Assembly (NCBI RefSeq): GCF_004125265.1
Contig: NZ_RDTE01000003.1
Span: forward strand, 5,890,001 to 5,954,000
DNA: 64,000 nt
Origin: Streptomyces lydicus
GTDB lineage: Bacteria > Actinomycetota > Actinomycetes > Streptomycetales > Streptomycetaceae
Direction of reading: 5' to 3'
The first letter of the stretch is position 1; the number at the start of each line of letters is the position of its first letter. The translations under genes and the position numbers were made by a program. A model generated the notes under the pieces. That model saw only the letters and a list, made by a program, of their open reading frames with translations, did no database searches and was not told the DNA's origin. Below, piece by piece: positions 34,927 through 43,417 of this stretch.

Positions 34927-35108
34927 TTAGGACTTAAGGACTTTGATGCCCAGTGGGGCTCCGGTTGGTGCTCCGGTTGGGGCTCCGTGGTGCCCCGGTC
35001 GATGCCCTGCGGTGCCCGGTTGGCGCTCCACGGCGTCACGGATTGCCTCCCGAGGCGCCTCGGGGTGTCCTGGGGCGCCTTCAGGGGGCGGCGCGCTTCC
35101 GCCCTTCT

Positions 35109-35225
35109 GTCCCGACATCCCCCTCAACGCCCAATCCCGACATCCCCTTCGGTGTCCAATCCCGACATCCCCTTCGGTGCCCCGGCCTCGACGCCCCTTC
35201 GGCGCCCGACCCCGACACCCCCCTC
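35109..35225. repeat. 25-bp tandem repeat, 3 to 4 copies
   Basis: Units beginning TCCCGACATCCCC start at 35109, 35134 and 35159, and decayed copies run to 35225. They fill the region between the two divergent iol promoters, which also holds GC-rich repeats of GGCTCCGGTTGGTGC type at 34957-34990. Confidence 0.8.
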
Positions 35226-35236
35226 CAACGTCAGTA

Positions 35237-35280
35237 TGTAAGGACAAAGTGTTGACAGGGTCTGACTCTCCCCGTTAGAC
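35237..35280 (+). promoter_or_regulatory. iolC promoter with shared iol motif
   Basis: TTGACA at 35252-35257 is followed, after 18 bp, by TAGACC at 35276, a good vegetative-type promoter. The 15 bp before it (TGTAAGGACAAAGTG) repeat the motif seen on the other strand at 34906-34926. The start codon of iolC lies 59 bp downstream. Confidence 0.72.
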
Positions 35281-35338
35281 CTTTCCTCAGAGCCGAACCC
35301 GCCGAATCCGCCGCGCCGGCCGACCCGAAGGGGCGCAC

Positions 35339-36331
35339 ATGACCGAGCCGTACGACCTGATCACCATGGGCCGCATCGGAGTCGACATCTACCCGCTGCA
35401 GACCGGGGTGCCGCTGGCGCAGGTGGAGACGTTCGGGAAGTTCCTCGGCGGCTCGGCCACCAATGTGGCGGTCGCCGCGGCCCGGCTCGGCCGTCGGAGT
35501 GCGGTCATCAGCCGCACCGGAAGTGACCCGTTCGGCGACTACGTCCACCAGGCGCTGCGCGACTTCGGTGTGGACGACCGCTGGGTGACCCCCGTCGACG
35601 CCTATCCGACACCGGTCACCTTCTGCGAGATCTTCCCGCCGGACGACTTCCCGCTCTACTTCTACCGCCGCCCCAAGGCCCCCGACCTGGTCATCCGCCC
35701 CGAGGAGCTCGACCGGGACGCGATCGTGGACGCCCGGATTTTCTGGGTCACCGGCACCGGGCTGTGCGAGGAGCCCAGCCGCGGTGCCACCCTTGCCGCG
35801 CTGGAGGCCCGCGCCAAGACGGGAACGACCGTCTTCGATCTCGACTGGCGGCCGATGTTCTGGGGTGGCGAGGGCGGCGCCTCCGGGGACGGCGGCGCGA
35901 GCGGCGCCGTGGCGATGGCCACCGCCCGCCCGTACTACGAAGCCGCCCTCCGGCACGCCACGGTGGCGGTCGGCAATGTCGACGAGGCCGAGGTCGCCAC
36001 CGGACTGCGCGATCCCAAGGCCTGCGCCCAGGCGCTGCTGGACATGGGCGTCGAGCTCGCCGTCATCAAGCAGGGCCCCAAGGGCGTGCTCGCCGTGCAC
36101 CGCGACGGCCGTACCGCCGAGGTCCCGCCGACCCCCGTCGAGGTCGTCAACGGCCTGGGCGCCGGCGACTCCTTCGGCGGTTCGCTCTGCCACGGCCTCC
36201 TGGCCGGGTGGGACCTGGAGCCGATGATGCGCTACGCCAACGCCGCCGGCGCGATCGTCGCCTCCCGCCTCGCCTGTTCGTCCGCGATGCCCACGGCCGA
36301 CGAGGTCGACGCGTTCCTCGCGGGGCGGTGA
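35339..36331 (+). CDS. iolC: 5-dehydro-2-deoxygluconokinase
   Basis: About 330 residues, PfkB/ribokinase family. The first signature is GKFLGGSATNVAVAAARLG and the second VNGLGAGDSFGGSL, with Asp as catalytic base. It phosphorylates 2-deoxy-5-keto-gluconate, the ring-opened acid of the inositol route, using ATP in the cytoplasm. Substrate-side residues sit in GRIGVDIYPLQTGVPLAQVETF, the usual IolC opening. A Gly/Ser insert (GGEGGASGDGGASGA, about residue 180) is extra. ATG at 35339 follows AAGGGG. It leads the plus-strand catabolic run iolC, Cgl0159-like, iolB, iolD, iolA. Confidence 0.95.
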   Translation: MTEPYDLITMGRIGVDIYPLQTGVPLAQVETFGKFLGGSATNVAVAAARLGRRSAVISRTGSDPFGDYVHQALRDFGVDDRWVTPVDAYPTPVTFCEIFPPDDFPLYFYRRPKAPDLVIRPEELDRDAIVDARIFWVTGTGLCEEPSRGATLAALEARAKTGTTVFDLDWRPMFWGGEGGASGDGGASGAVAMATARPYYEAALRHATVAVGNVDEAEVATGLRDPKACAQALLDMGVELAVIKQGPKGVLAVHRDGRTAEVPPTPVEVVNGLGAGDSFGGSLCHGLLAGWDLEPMMRYANAAGAIVASRLACSSAMPTADEVDAFLAGR

Positions 36332-36336
36332 CCCCC

Positions 36337-36440
36337 GTGGCCGCACTCGTCTCTGGCGCCTCCGTGACCGCACTCGTCCCTGGCACCCCTGCGGCCGCAC
36401 ACATCCCTCTCGCCCCTGTGGCCGCACCCACCCCACCTCC
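36337..36440. repeat. 27-bp tandem repeat, about 4 copies
   Basis: Units begin at 36337, 36364, 36391 and 36418 on a GTGGCCGCACTCGTCCCTGG pattern, six bases after the iolC stop. The 27-bp length keeps one frame open (VAALVSGAS, VTALVPGTP), but no start or ribosome site suggests translation. Confidence 0.78.
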
Positions 36441-36516
36441 GTCACCCTCGTTGCCCCTGGGGTCGCCCCGCAGCCGTCCCCGCCCCACCTGTGCACTCAA
36501 GAAGGTGAGTTGAGCC

Positions 36517-37404
36517 TTGAACCCTCGGATCAGTGACCTCGCGACGCTGCGGGCCCGGCACCCCGAAGCCGTCGCGGAGGCCGCCGCCCGCCGCACCCGT
36601 CGCCCGCTCATCGGCGACAGCGGCCGGCTGATGATCGTCGCGGCCGATCACCCGGCCCGTGGTGCGCTCGCCGTCGGAGACCGGCAGCTCGCCATGGCCA
36701 ACCGCCTCGATCTGCTCGAACGCCTGGTCCTTGCGCTGTCCCGGCCCGGTGTGGACGGAGTGCTCGCCACCGCCGACATCCTGGAGGACCTGCTGCTGAT
36801 CGGGGCCCTGGAGGGGAAGGTCGTGATGGGCTCCATGAACCGCGGCGGTATCGCCGGCGCCGCCTTCGAGATGGACGACCGGTTCACCGGGCACCGCCCC
36901 CAGGACCTCGCCCGGCTCCGCTTCGACGCGGGCAAACTGCTGCTGCGCATCGACTACAGCGACCCCGGTTCGCTGACCACCCTGGAGGCCACCGCCCGTG
37001 CCATCGACGCGATGGCCGAGCGGCAACTGCCCGTCTTCGTGGAGCCGTTCCTCTCCTCCCGGATAGAAGGCGCGGTCCGCAACGACCTCGGCGCCGAGGC
37101 CGTCACCCGCTCGGTGGCCATCGCCTCCGGCCTCGGCGGCACCTCCGCCTACACCTGGCTGAAGCTGCCGGTCACCGACGACGCCGACGCCATGGCCCGG
37201 GTCTGCGAGACCACCACGCTGCCGACCGTGCTGCTCGGCGGCGACATCGGCAGCACCGTCCAGGACCAGGAAGCCGTGTACGAGAAGTGGCGCAAGGCGC
37301 TGCGGCTGCCGACGGTGCAGGGCCTGGTCGTCGGCCGCTCCCTGCTCTACCCGGCCGACGGCGATGTCGCGGCGGCCGTGGACACCGCCGTCGGCCTGCT
37401 GTGA
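36517..37404 (+). CDS. Cgl0159-type (beta/alpha)8 aldolase-like protein of the iol operon
   Basis: About 295 residues. It resembles the DeoC/LacD-like TIM-barrel family found next to iolC and iolB in actinobacteria: LMIVAADHPARGAL, VLATADILEDLLLIGAL, LLLRIDYSD, LPVFVEPF, TWLKLPV with a candidate Schiff-base Lys, and LLGGDIG. By position it could cleave the phosphorylated keto acid to malonate semialdehyde and dihydroxyacetone phosphate, the step of IolJ, which is otherwise missing here. That is an inference; no biochemical role is read directly. TTG at 36517 has GAAGGTGAG 7 nt upstream and homology starts there. Confidence 0.88.
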   Translation: MNPRISDLATLRARHPEAVAEAAARRTRRPLIGDSGRLMIVAADHPARGALAVGDRQLAMANRLDLLERLVLALSRPGVDGVLATADILEDLLLIGALEGKVVMGSMNRGGIAGAAFEMDDRFTGHRPQDLARLRFDAGKLLLRIDYSDPGSLTTLEATARAIDAMAERQLPVFVEPFLSSRIEGAVRNDLGAEAVTRSVAIASGLGGTSAYTWLKLPVTDDADAMARVCETTTLPTVLLGGDIGSTVQDQEAVYEKWRKALRLPTVQGLVVGRSLLYPADGDVAAAVDTAVGLL

Positions 37405-37434
37405 ACACCGCGATTTCCGCAGGAGACTCGAGAT

Positions 37435-38400
37435 ATGAGCACTGAATTCCACCTGACGGCCACAGCGGCGGCCGACGGCCCGTATGTGCTGGACATCGAC
37501 CCGAAGCGGGCGGGCTGGGGGTACTCCTCGCTGCGCGTCCTCGACCTGCCGCCCGGCGGTCATCACTCCTTCGCGACCGGCGACAGCGAGTGGATCGTGC
37601 TGCCGCTGTCCGGCGGCTGCACGGTGGTCACCGACAGCGGTGAGGCAGGTAAGGCCGATGATGCCGGTGCGACCGATGGCGCCAGCGTGGCCGATGGCGC
37701 CAGCATGACCAGTGAGACGTTCGAACTGGCCGGCCGGGAGAGCGTGTTCAGCGGGGTCACCGACTTCGCGTACGTACCGCGGGACGCCCAGGTGCGGATC
37801 GCGAGCGGCGCCGGCGGCCGTTTCGCGCTCACCGGGGCCCGCTGCGAGCGCCGTCTGACCGCCCGCTACGGCGCCGCCTCCGACGTCCCGGTGGAGCTGC
37901 GCGGCACCGGCAACTGCTCCCGCCAGGTCAACAACTTCGGCGCCGCGGGCACCTTCGAGTGCGACCGGCTCATCGCGGTGGAGGTGCTCACCCCCGGCGG
38001 CAACTGGTCCTCCTACCCGCCGCACAAGCACGACGAGTGCCGCCCCGGCGAGGAGTCCGAGCTGGAGGAGATCTACTACTTCGAGGTCGAGTCCGCGCAC
38101 GGCACGGAAGGCGTCGGCTACCAGCGCGTCACCCCCTCGAGGAACGGCCGTGGCACCGATGTGCTGGCCGAGGTCCGCAGCGGTGACGCGGTGCTGATCC
38201 CGGACGGCTGGCACGGCCCGTCGATCGCGGCGCCCGGCCACACCCTGTACTACCTCAATGTGATGGCCGGGCCCGGCGAGACCCGTGAGTGGCTGATCTG
38301 CGATCACCCCGACCACGGCTGGATCCGCTCCACCTGGCCCTCGCAGCCCGTCGACCCCCGCCTCCCCCTCTACGAAGCGCCCGCAGGAGACGCCCGATGA
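37435..38400 (+). CDS. iolB: 5-deoxy-glucuronate isomerase
   Basis: About 321 residues, two cupin halves. Metal-site segments are SSYPPHKHDE with its HxH, EEIYYFEV, and GDAVLIPDGWHGPSIAAPGH. It converts 5-deoxy-glucuronate to 5-keto-2-deoxygluconate in inositol breakdown. A short in-frame repeat (ATDGASVADGAS, residues about 78-90) interrupts the first cupin loop. ATG at 37435 follows AGGAGA. The stop overlaps the iolD start as ATGA, so IolB and IolD are probably made together. Confidence 0.95.
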   Translation: MSTEFHLTATAAADGPYVLDIDPKRAGWGYSSLRVLDLPPGGHHSFATGDSEWIVLPLSGGCTVVTDSGEAGKADDAGATDGASVADGASMTSETFELAGRESVFSGVTDFAYVPRDAQVRIASGAGGRFALTGARCERRLTARYGAASDVPVELRGTGNCSRQVNNFGAAGTFECDRLIAVEVLTPGGNWSSYPPHKHDECRPGEESELEEIYYFEVESAHGTEGVGYQRVTPSRNGRGTDVLAEVRSGDAVLIPDGWHGPSIAAPGHTLYYLNVMAGPGETREWLICDHPDHGWIRSTWPSQPVDPRLPLYEAPAGDAR

Positions 38401-40313
38401 ATGCTCCGACGACCCGCCGGCTGACGGTCGCGCAGGCCCTGGTCGAGTTCCTGGCCCACCAGTACACCGAGCGGGACGGCCGCCGGCACCGTCTGATCAA
38501 TGCCTGCTGGGGCATTTTCGGCCACGGCAATGTCGCCGGCCTCGGCCAGGCGCTGCTGGAATCCGGCGCCGCGTCCCGCCAGGGGGCACCCCCCGGACCC
38601 CCGGTGCTGCCGTACCTCCAGGGCCGCAACGAGCAGGCCATGGTGCACGCCGCGGTCGGCTACGCCCGGCAGCGCGACCGGCTCGGCGCGCAGGCCGTCA
38701 CCACCTCCATCGGCCCCGGTGCCACCAACCTCGTCACCGGCGCCGCGCTCGCCACCGTCAACCGCCTCCCGGTCCTGCTGCTGCCCGGCGACACCTTCGC
38801 CACCCGGCCCGCCGACCCCGTCCTCCAGCAGCTCGAAGTGCCCTTCGCCGGCGATGTCTCGGTCAACGACGCGCTGCGCCCGGTCTCCCGCTACTTCGAC
38901 CGGGTCACCCGGCCCGAGGCGCTGATCCCCGCGGCCCTGCAGGCCATGCGGGTGCTCGCCGACCCCGTCGACACCGGCGCCGTCACCCTCGCGCTGCCGC
39001 AGGACGTGCAGGCCGAGGCGTACGACTGGCCCAGGGAGTTCTTCGCCGACCGGGTCTGGCGCGTCCCGAGGCCCGCCCCCGACGCCGATGCCCTCGCCGA
39101 GGCCGTACGCGCCCTGCGCGGCGCCCGCCGGCCGCTGGTCGTCGCGGGCGGCGGGGTCCACCACAGCGAGGCCGAGGACGCGCTGTGCGCGTTCGCCGAC
39201 GCCACCGGCATCCCGGTCGCGTCCACCCAGGCCGGCAAGGGTTCGCTGCGCCACGACCACCCCGCCGACGTGGGCGGCATCGGCCACACCGGCACCGCCA
39301 CCGCCGACGCCCTCGCCCGCGAGGCCGATGTGGTCCTCGGCGTCGGCACCCGCTACACCGACTTCACCACCGCCTCCTCGACCCTGTTCGCCGCGCCCGG
39401 CGTCCGCTTCGTGAACCTCAACATCGCGTCCTTCGACGCCCACAAGCTCGGCGGGCTCTCCCTGGTCGCCGACGCCCGGGCCGGTCTGGAGGCGCTGGCG
39501 AAGGAGCTGTCCGGCGAGCGGGTCGACGCGGAGTACGAGGCCGCCTACCGGGAGGCGAAGGCCGGCTGGGAGCGGCGGGTGGACGCCGCCTACGGGGCCG
39601 CCGACCCGTCGGTGCGGCCCTCGCAGACCCAGGTGCTCGGCGCGCTGGACGCCGTGGTCGACGACACCGACGTGATCATCAACGCGGCCGGTTCGCTCCC
39701 CGGTGACCTGCACAAACTCTGGCGCGCCCGGTCCCGCAGGCAGTACCACCTGGAGTACGGCTACTCCTGCATGGGCTACGAGATCCCCGCCGCGATCGGC
39801 GTCCGGCTCGCCGCCCCCGACCGGCCGGTGTGGGCGCTGGTCGGCGACGGTACGTATCTGATGAACCCCACCGAACTGGTCACCGCGGTCCAGGAGGGCA
39901 TCCACATCAACGTCGTCCTCGTCCAGAACCACGGCTACGCCTCCATCGGCGGGCTGTCCCAGGCCACCGGCGGTGAGCGCTTCGGCACCGACTACCGCTT
40001 CCGCGCCGCGGACGGCACGTACACCGGTGCGCCGCTGCCGGTCGATCTCGCGGCCAACGCCGCGTCGCTGGGCATGCAGGTGCTGCGGGCGGCGACCGTG
40101 GGTGAGCTGCGGGCCGCGCTCGCCGAGGCGCGTGGCGCGAACCGGCCCACATGTGTCTATGTCGAGACCGAAACGGCTGACACTGTGCCGGGCGCGCCCG
40201 AGGCTCAGGCCTGGTGGGATGTGCCTGTTGCCGAGACCGCGACACGTCCGGCGGCGGTGGCTGCCCGGGAGGCGTACGACCGGCACACCGCCGGGCGCCG
40301 CCGCCACCTCTGA
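38397..40313 (+). CDS. iolD: 3D-(3,5/4)-trihydroxycyclohexane-1,2-dione hydrolase
   Basis: About 638 residues, thiamin-diphosphate enzyme that opens the inositol-derived ring. The cofactor-activating Glu is in LQGRNEQAMVHAAVG near residue 78. The ThDP/Mg motif starts VGDGTYLMNPTELVTA near residue 482 and closes at NVVLVQNHGY. Other IolD marks are INACWGIFGHGNV at the N-terminus and HLEYGYSCMGYEIPAAIG. It acts on the product of the IolE step and supplies IolB. ATG at 38397 overlaps the iolB stop. The next gene, iolA, follows after 37 bp. Confidence 0.96.
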   Translation: MNAPTTRRLTVAQALVEFLAHQYTERDGRRHRLINACWGIFGHGNVAGLGQALLESGAASRQGAPPGPPVLPYLQGRNEQAMVHAAVGYARQRDRLGAQAVTTSIGPGATNLVTGAALATVNRLPVLLLPGDTFATRPADPVLQQLEVPFAGDVSVNDALRPVSRYFDRVTRPEALIPAALQAMRVLADPVDTGAVTLALPQDVQAEAYDWPREFFADRVWRVPRPAPDADALAEAVRALRGARRPLVVAGGGVHHSEAEDALCAFADATGIPVASTQAGKGSLRHDHPADVGGIGHTGTATADALAREADVVLGVGTRYTDFTTASSTLFAAPGVRFVNLNIASFDAHKLGGLSLVADARAGLEALAKELSGERVDAEYEAAYREAKAGWERRVDAAYGAADPSVRPSQTQVLGALDAVVDDTDVIINAAGSLPGDLHKLWRARSRRQYHLEYGYSCMGYEIPAAIGVRLAAPDRPVWALVGDGTYLMNPTELVTAVQEGIHINVVLVQNHGYASIGGLSQATGGERFGTDYRFRAADGTYTGAPLPVDLAANAASLGMQVLRAATVGELRAALAEARGANRPTCVYVETETADTVPGAPEAQAWWDVPVAETATRPAAVAAREAYDRHTAGRRRHL

Positions 40314-40350
40314 CTCCCGCTCGAAGTCGTCACCCAGAAAGGCCCTCCGC

Positions 40351-41844
<1,494 letters not shown>

Positions 41845-41877
41845 GGGACGGTCCGACGGACCCACGGACGGTTCCCC

Positions 41878-41925
41878 GACGGGCTCTGTGACGGGCTCTG
41901 TGACGGGCTCTGTGACGGGCTCTGT
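41878..41925. repeat. 12-bp tandem repeat, 4 exact copies
   Basis: GACGGGCTCTGT repeats four times exactly between the mmsA stop and its terminator. Confidence 0.9.
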
Positions 41926-41965
41926 GACGGACCCCCTGCCGGTGCTCACCGGCAGGGGGTCCGTC
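41926..41965 (+). terminator. Terminator of the iol operon
   Basis: Arms 41926-41943 and 41948-41965 are perfectly complementary over 18 bp around GCTC, 82 bp after the mmsA stop. This is a very stable hairpin and the clear end of the iolC-mmsA transcript. Confidence 0.92.
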
Positions 41966-42021
41966 ATATCGGCGTTGCTACGGTGCTCGTTCGCCGTGCA
42001 TCGACACAACCGGGGGACGTA

Positions 42022-43215
42022 ATGCCGCAATCCATGGCGCTCGCCAAGGGCGCCCGTATCACCGGCGGGGTTTTCTGCCTGCTGTTCTTCCTGTTCACGG
42101 CCTACTGGCTGGCCGCGGACGCCGGCGAGTTCGGTATCGGGGGCCTCTGGCAGGCCTGGGCCCGCCAACATGCCGGCCTGAACCAGGCCACCGCCCCCTT
42201 CCATGTCGGTCTCGCCGCGGTCCAGTTGGCGGCGGCGCTCGCGGCGTTCGCCGGCCGGCGGGTGGCCGGCGGGCTGCTGGCCGTCGCCACCACCGTCACC
42301 TTCGCCACCGCCCTGCAGGCCGCCCTCAGCACCGGCCTGCACACCAGCGACAACCGGTGGTACGTGCACGCCGACAACAACACCACGACCTTCGAAGGCG
42401 TCTTCCTCGGCAGTGTGTGTCTGCTCCTGCTGTCCTTCGCCGCCTGCATGGTGCTGCTCGCCGGTATGCGCTCCTGGCCGCGCCGCACCCCCACGGACCC
42501 GCCGAAGCGCCCGGCCCGGACGCGTGGCCTGGCGGCCGGTCTGCTGCTCGGCGTGATGGTGCTGTGGAACCTGGTCTGGCAGGGCTACATCGTGGTGCAG
42601 AGCGATTCCGCATCCCTCCCCGTGTACTACCTGGGCAAGGGCATCCTCGGCGAGCTGCTGAGCATGGCTCCCGGCTGGTCCGCCCTGGTCTTCCTGGTGC
42701 TGATGGCGGTGGCCACGCTGAGCAGCCTGATACGCGGCACGGCGGCCCGCGGCCTGGCCGTCGGGCTGGCGGTCCAGGCGCTGCCCAGCGCCCTGGTGAC
42801 GACGATCGCGCTGGCCGGCAACGGCACCCTCTTCGAGACGAGCTCTGTCCTGCCGGGCCTGAGCGTCATCGGGGACGTCGGGCTGCTGCTCGACCTGTTC
42901 GGCTCGGCGGCGCTGCTCGCCTTGACGGTCCGCGGTGAGCCGGTCGCCCCCGCCTGGTTCGCCCCGGCGGCGGGCCCGCAGTTCGCCGCGCCGGGTTTTG
43001 CGGCGGCGGCCGGATCGCAGGCCTGGGCGGCCGGTCCGCAGACCCCGCAGCCCGGCCCGCAGGCCCCGCCGCCCGGCCCGCCGGCCTGGCAGCCGCCCGT
43101 CGGCGGCCCGGTGACGCCGGTCGGCGGCCCGCCGGTGCCGCCGCCTGGCACCCCGCCGATGCCGCCGGGGGCCCCGACGCCCCCGCAGGGCGGGTTCGGG
43201 CCGCCGCAGTACTGA
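42022..43215 (+). CDS. Polytopic membrane protein with Pro-rich tail, function unknown
   Basis: About 397 residues. I do not recognise the family. About eight membrane helices are visible (for example ITGGVFCLLFFLFTAYWLAA, GSVCLLLLSFAACMVLLAG, GLAAGLLLGVMVLWNLVW, WSALVFLVLMAVATL). From about residue 315 a Pro/Gly/Ala-rich cytoplasmic tail has repeated PGPQ, PPPG and GGPP units, ending GGFGPPQY, as in many Streptomyces membrane proteins. ATG at 42022 follows GGGGGAC. It stands after the iol terminator and 200 bp before the hydrolase-ABC fusion gene, with no proven link to either. Confidence 0.82.
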   Translation: MPQSMALAKGARITGGVFCLLFFLFTAYWLAADAGEFGIGGLWQAWARQHAGLNQATAPFHVGLAAVQLAAALAAFAGRRVAGGLLAVATTVTFATALQAALSTGLHTSDNRWYVHADNNTTTFEGVFLGSVCLLLLSFAACMVLLAGMRSWPRRTPTDPPKRPARTRGLAAGLLLGVMVLWNLVWQGYIVVQSDSASLPVYYLGKGILGELLSMAPGWSALVFLVLMAVATLSSLIRGTAARGLAVGLAVQALPSALVTTIALAGNGTLFETSSVLPGLSVIGDVGLLLDLFGSAALLALTVRGEPVAPAWFAPAAGPQFAAPGFAAAAGSQAWAAGPQTPQPGPQAPPPGPPAWQPPVGGPVTPVGGPPVPPPGTPPMPPGAPTPPQGGFGPPQY

Positions 43216-43417
43216 CGGGCGGGCGGCGCCCTTGTTCCGTGAGGCCGCAGCCATGAGCCCGCAGCCACGGGGCCGCCGTCACAGGGCCGCAGCCACGGGC
43301 CGCAGGCCTCGTACCGCACCCGCGGTACAAAGGCGCGAACCCTACTCCCCGGGGAGGCCGGGGTGGTCAACCCGGGGTACCGGCCGTCCGCCGCGGCCCG
43401 TACCTAGGATTCACGGT

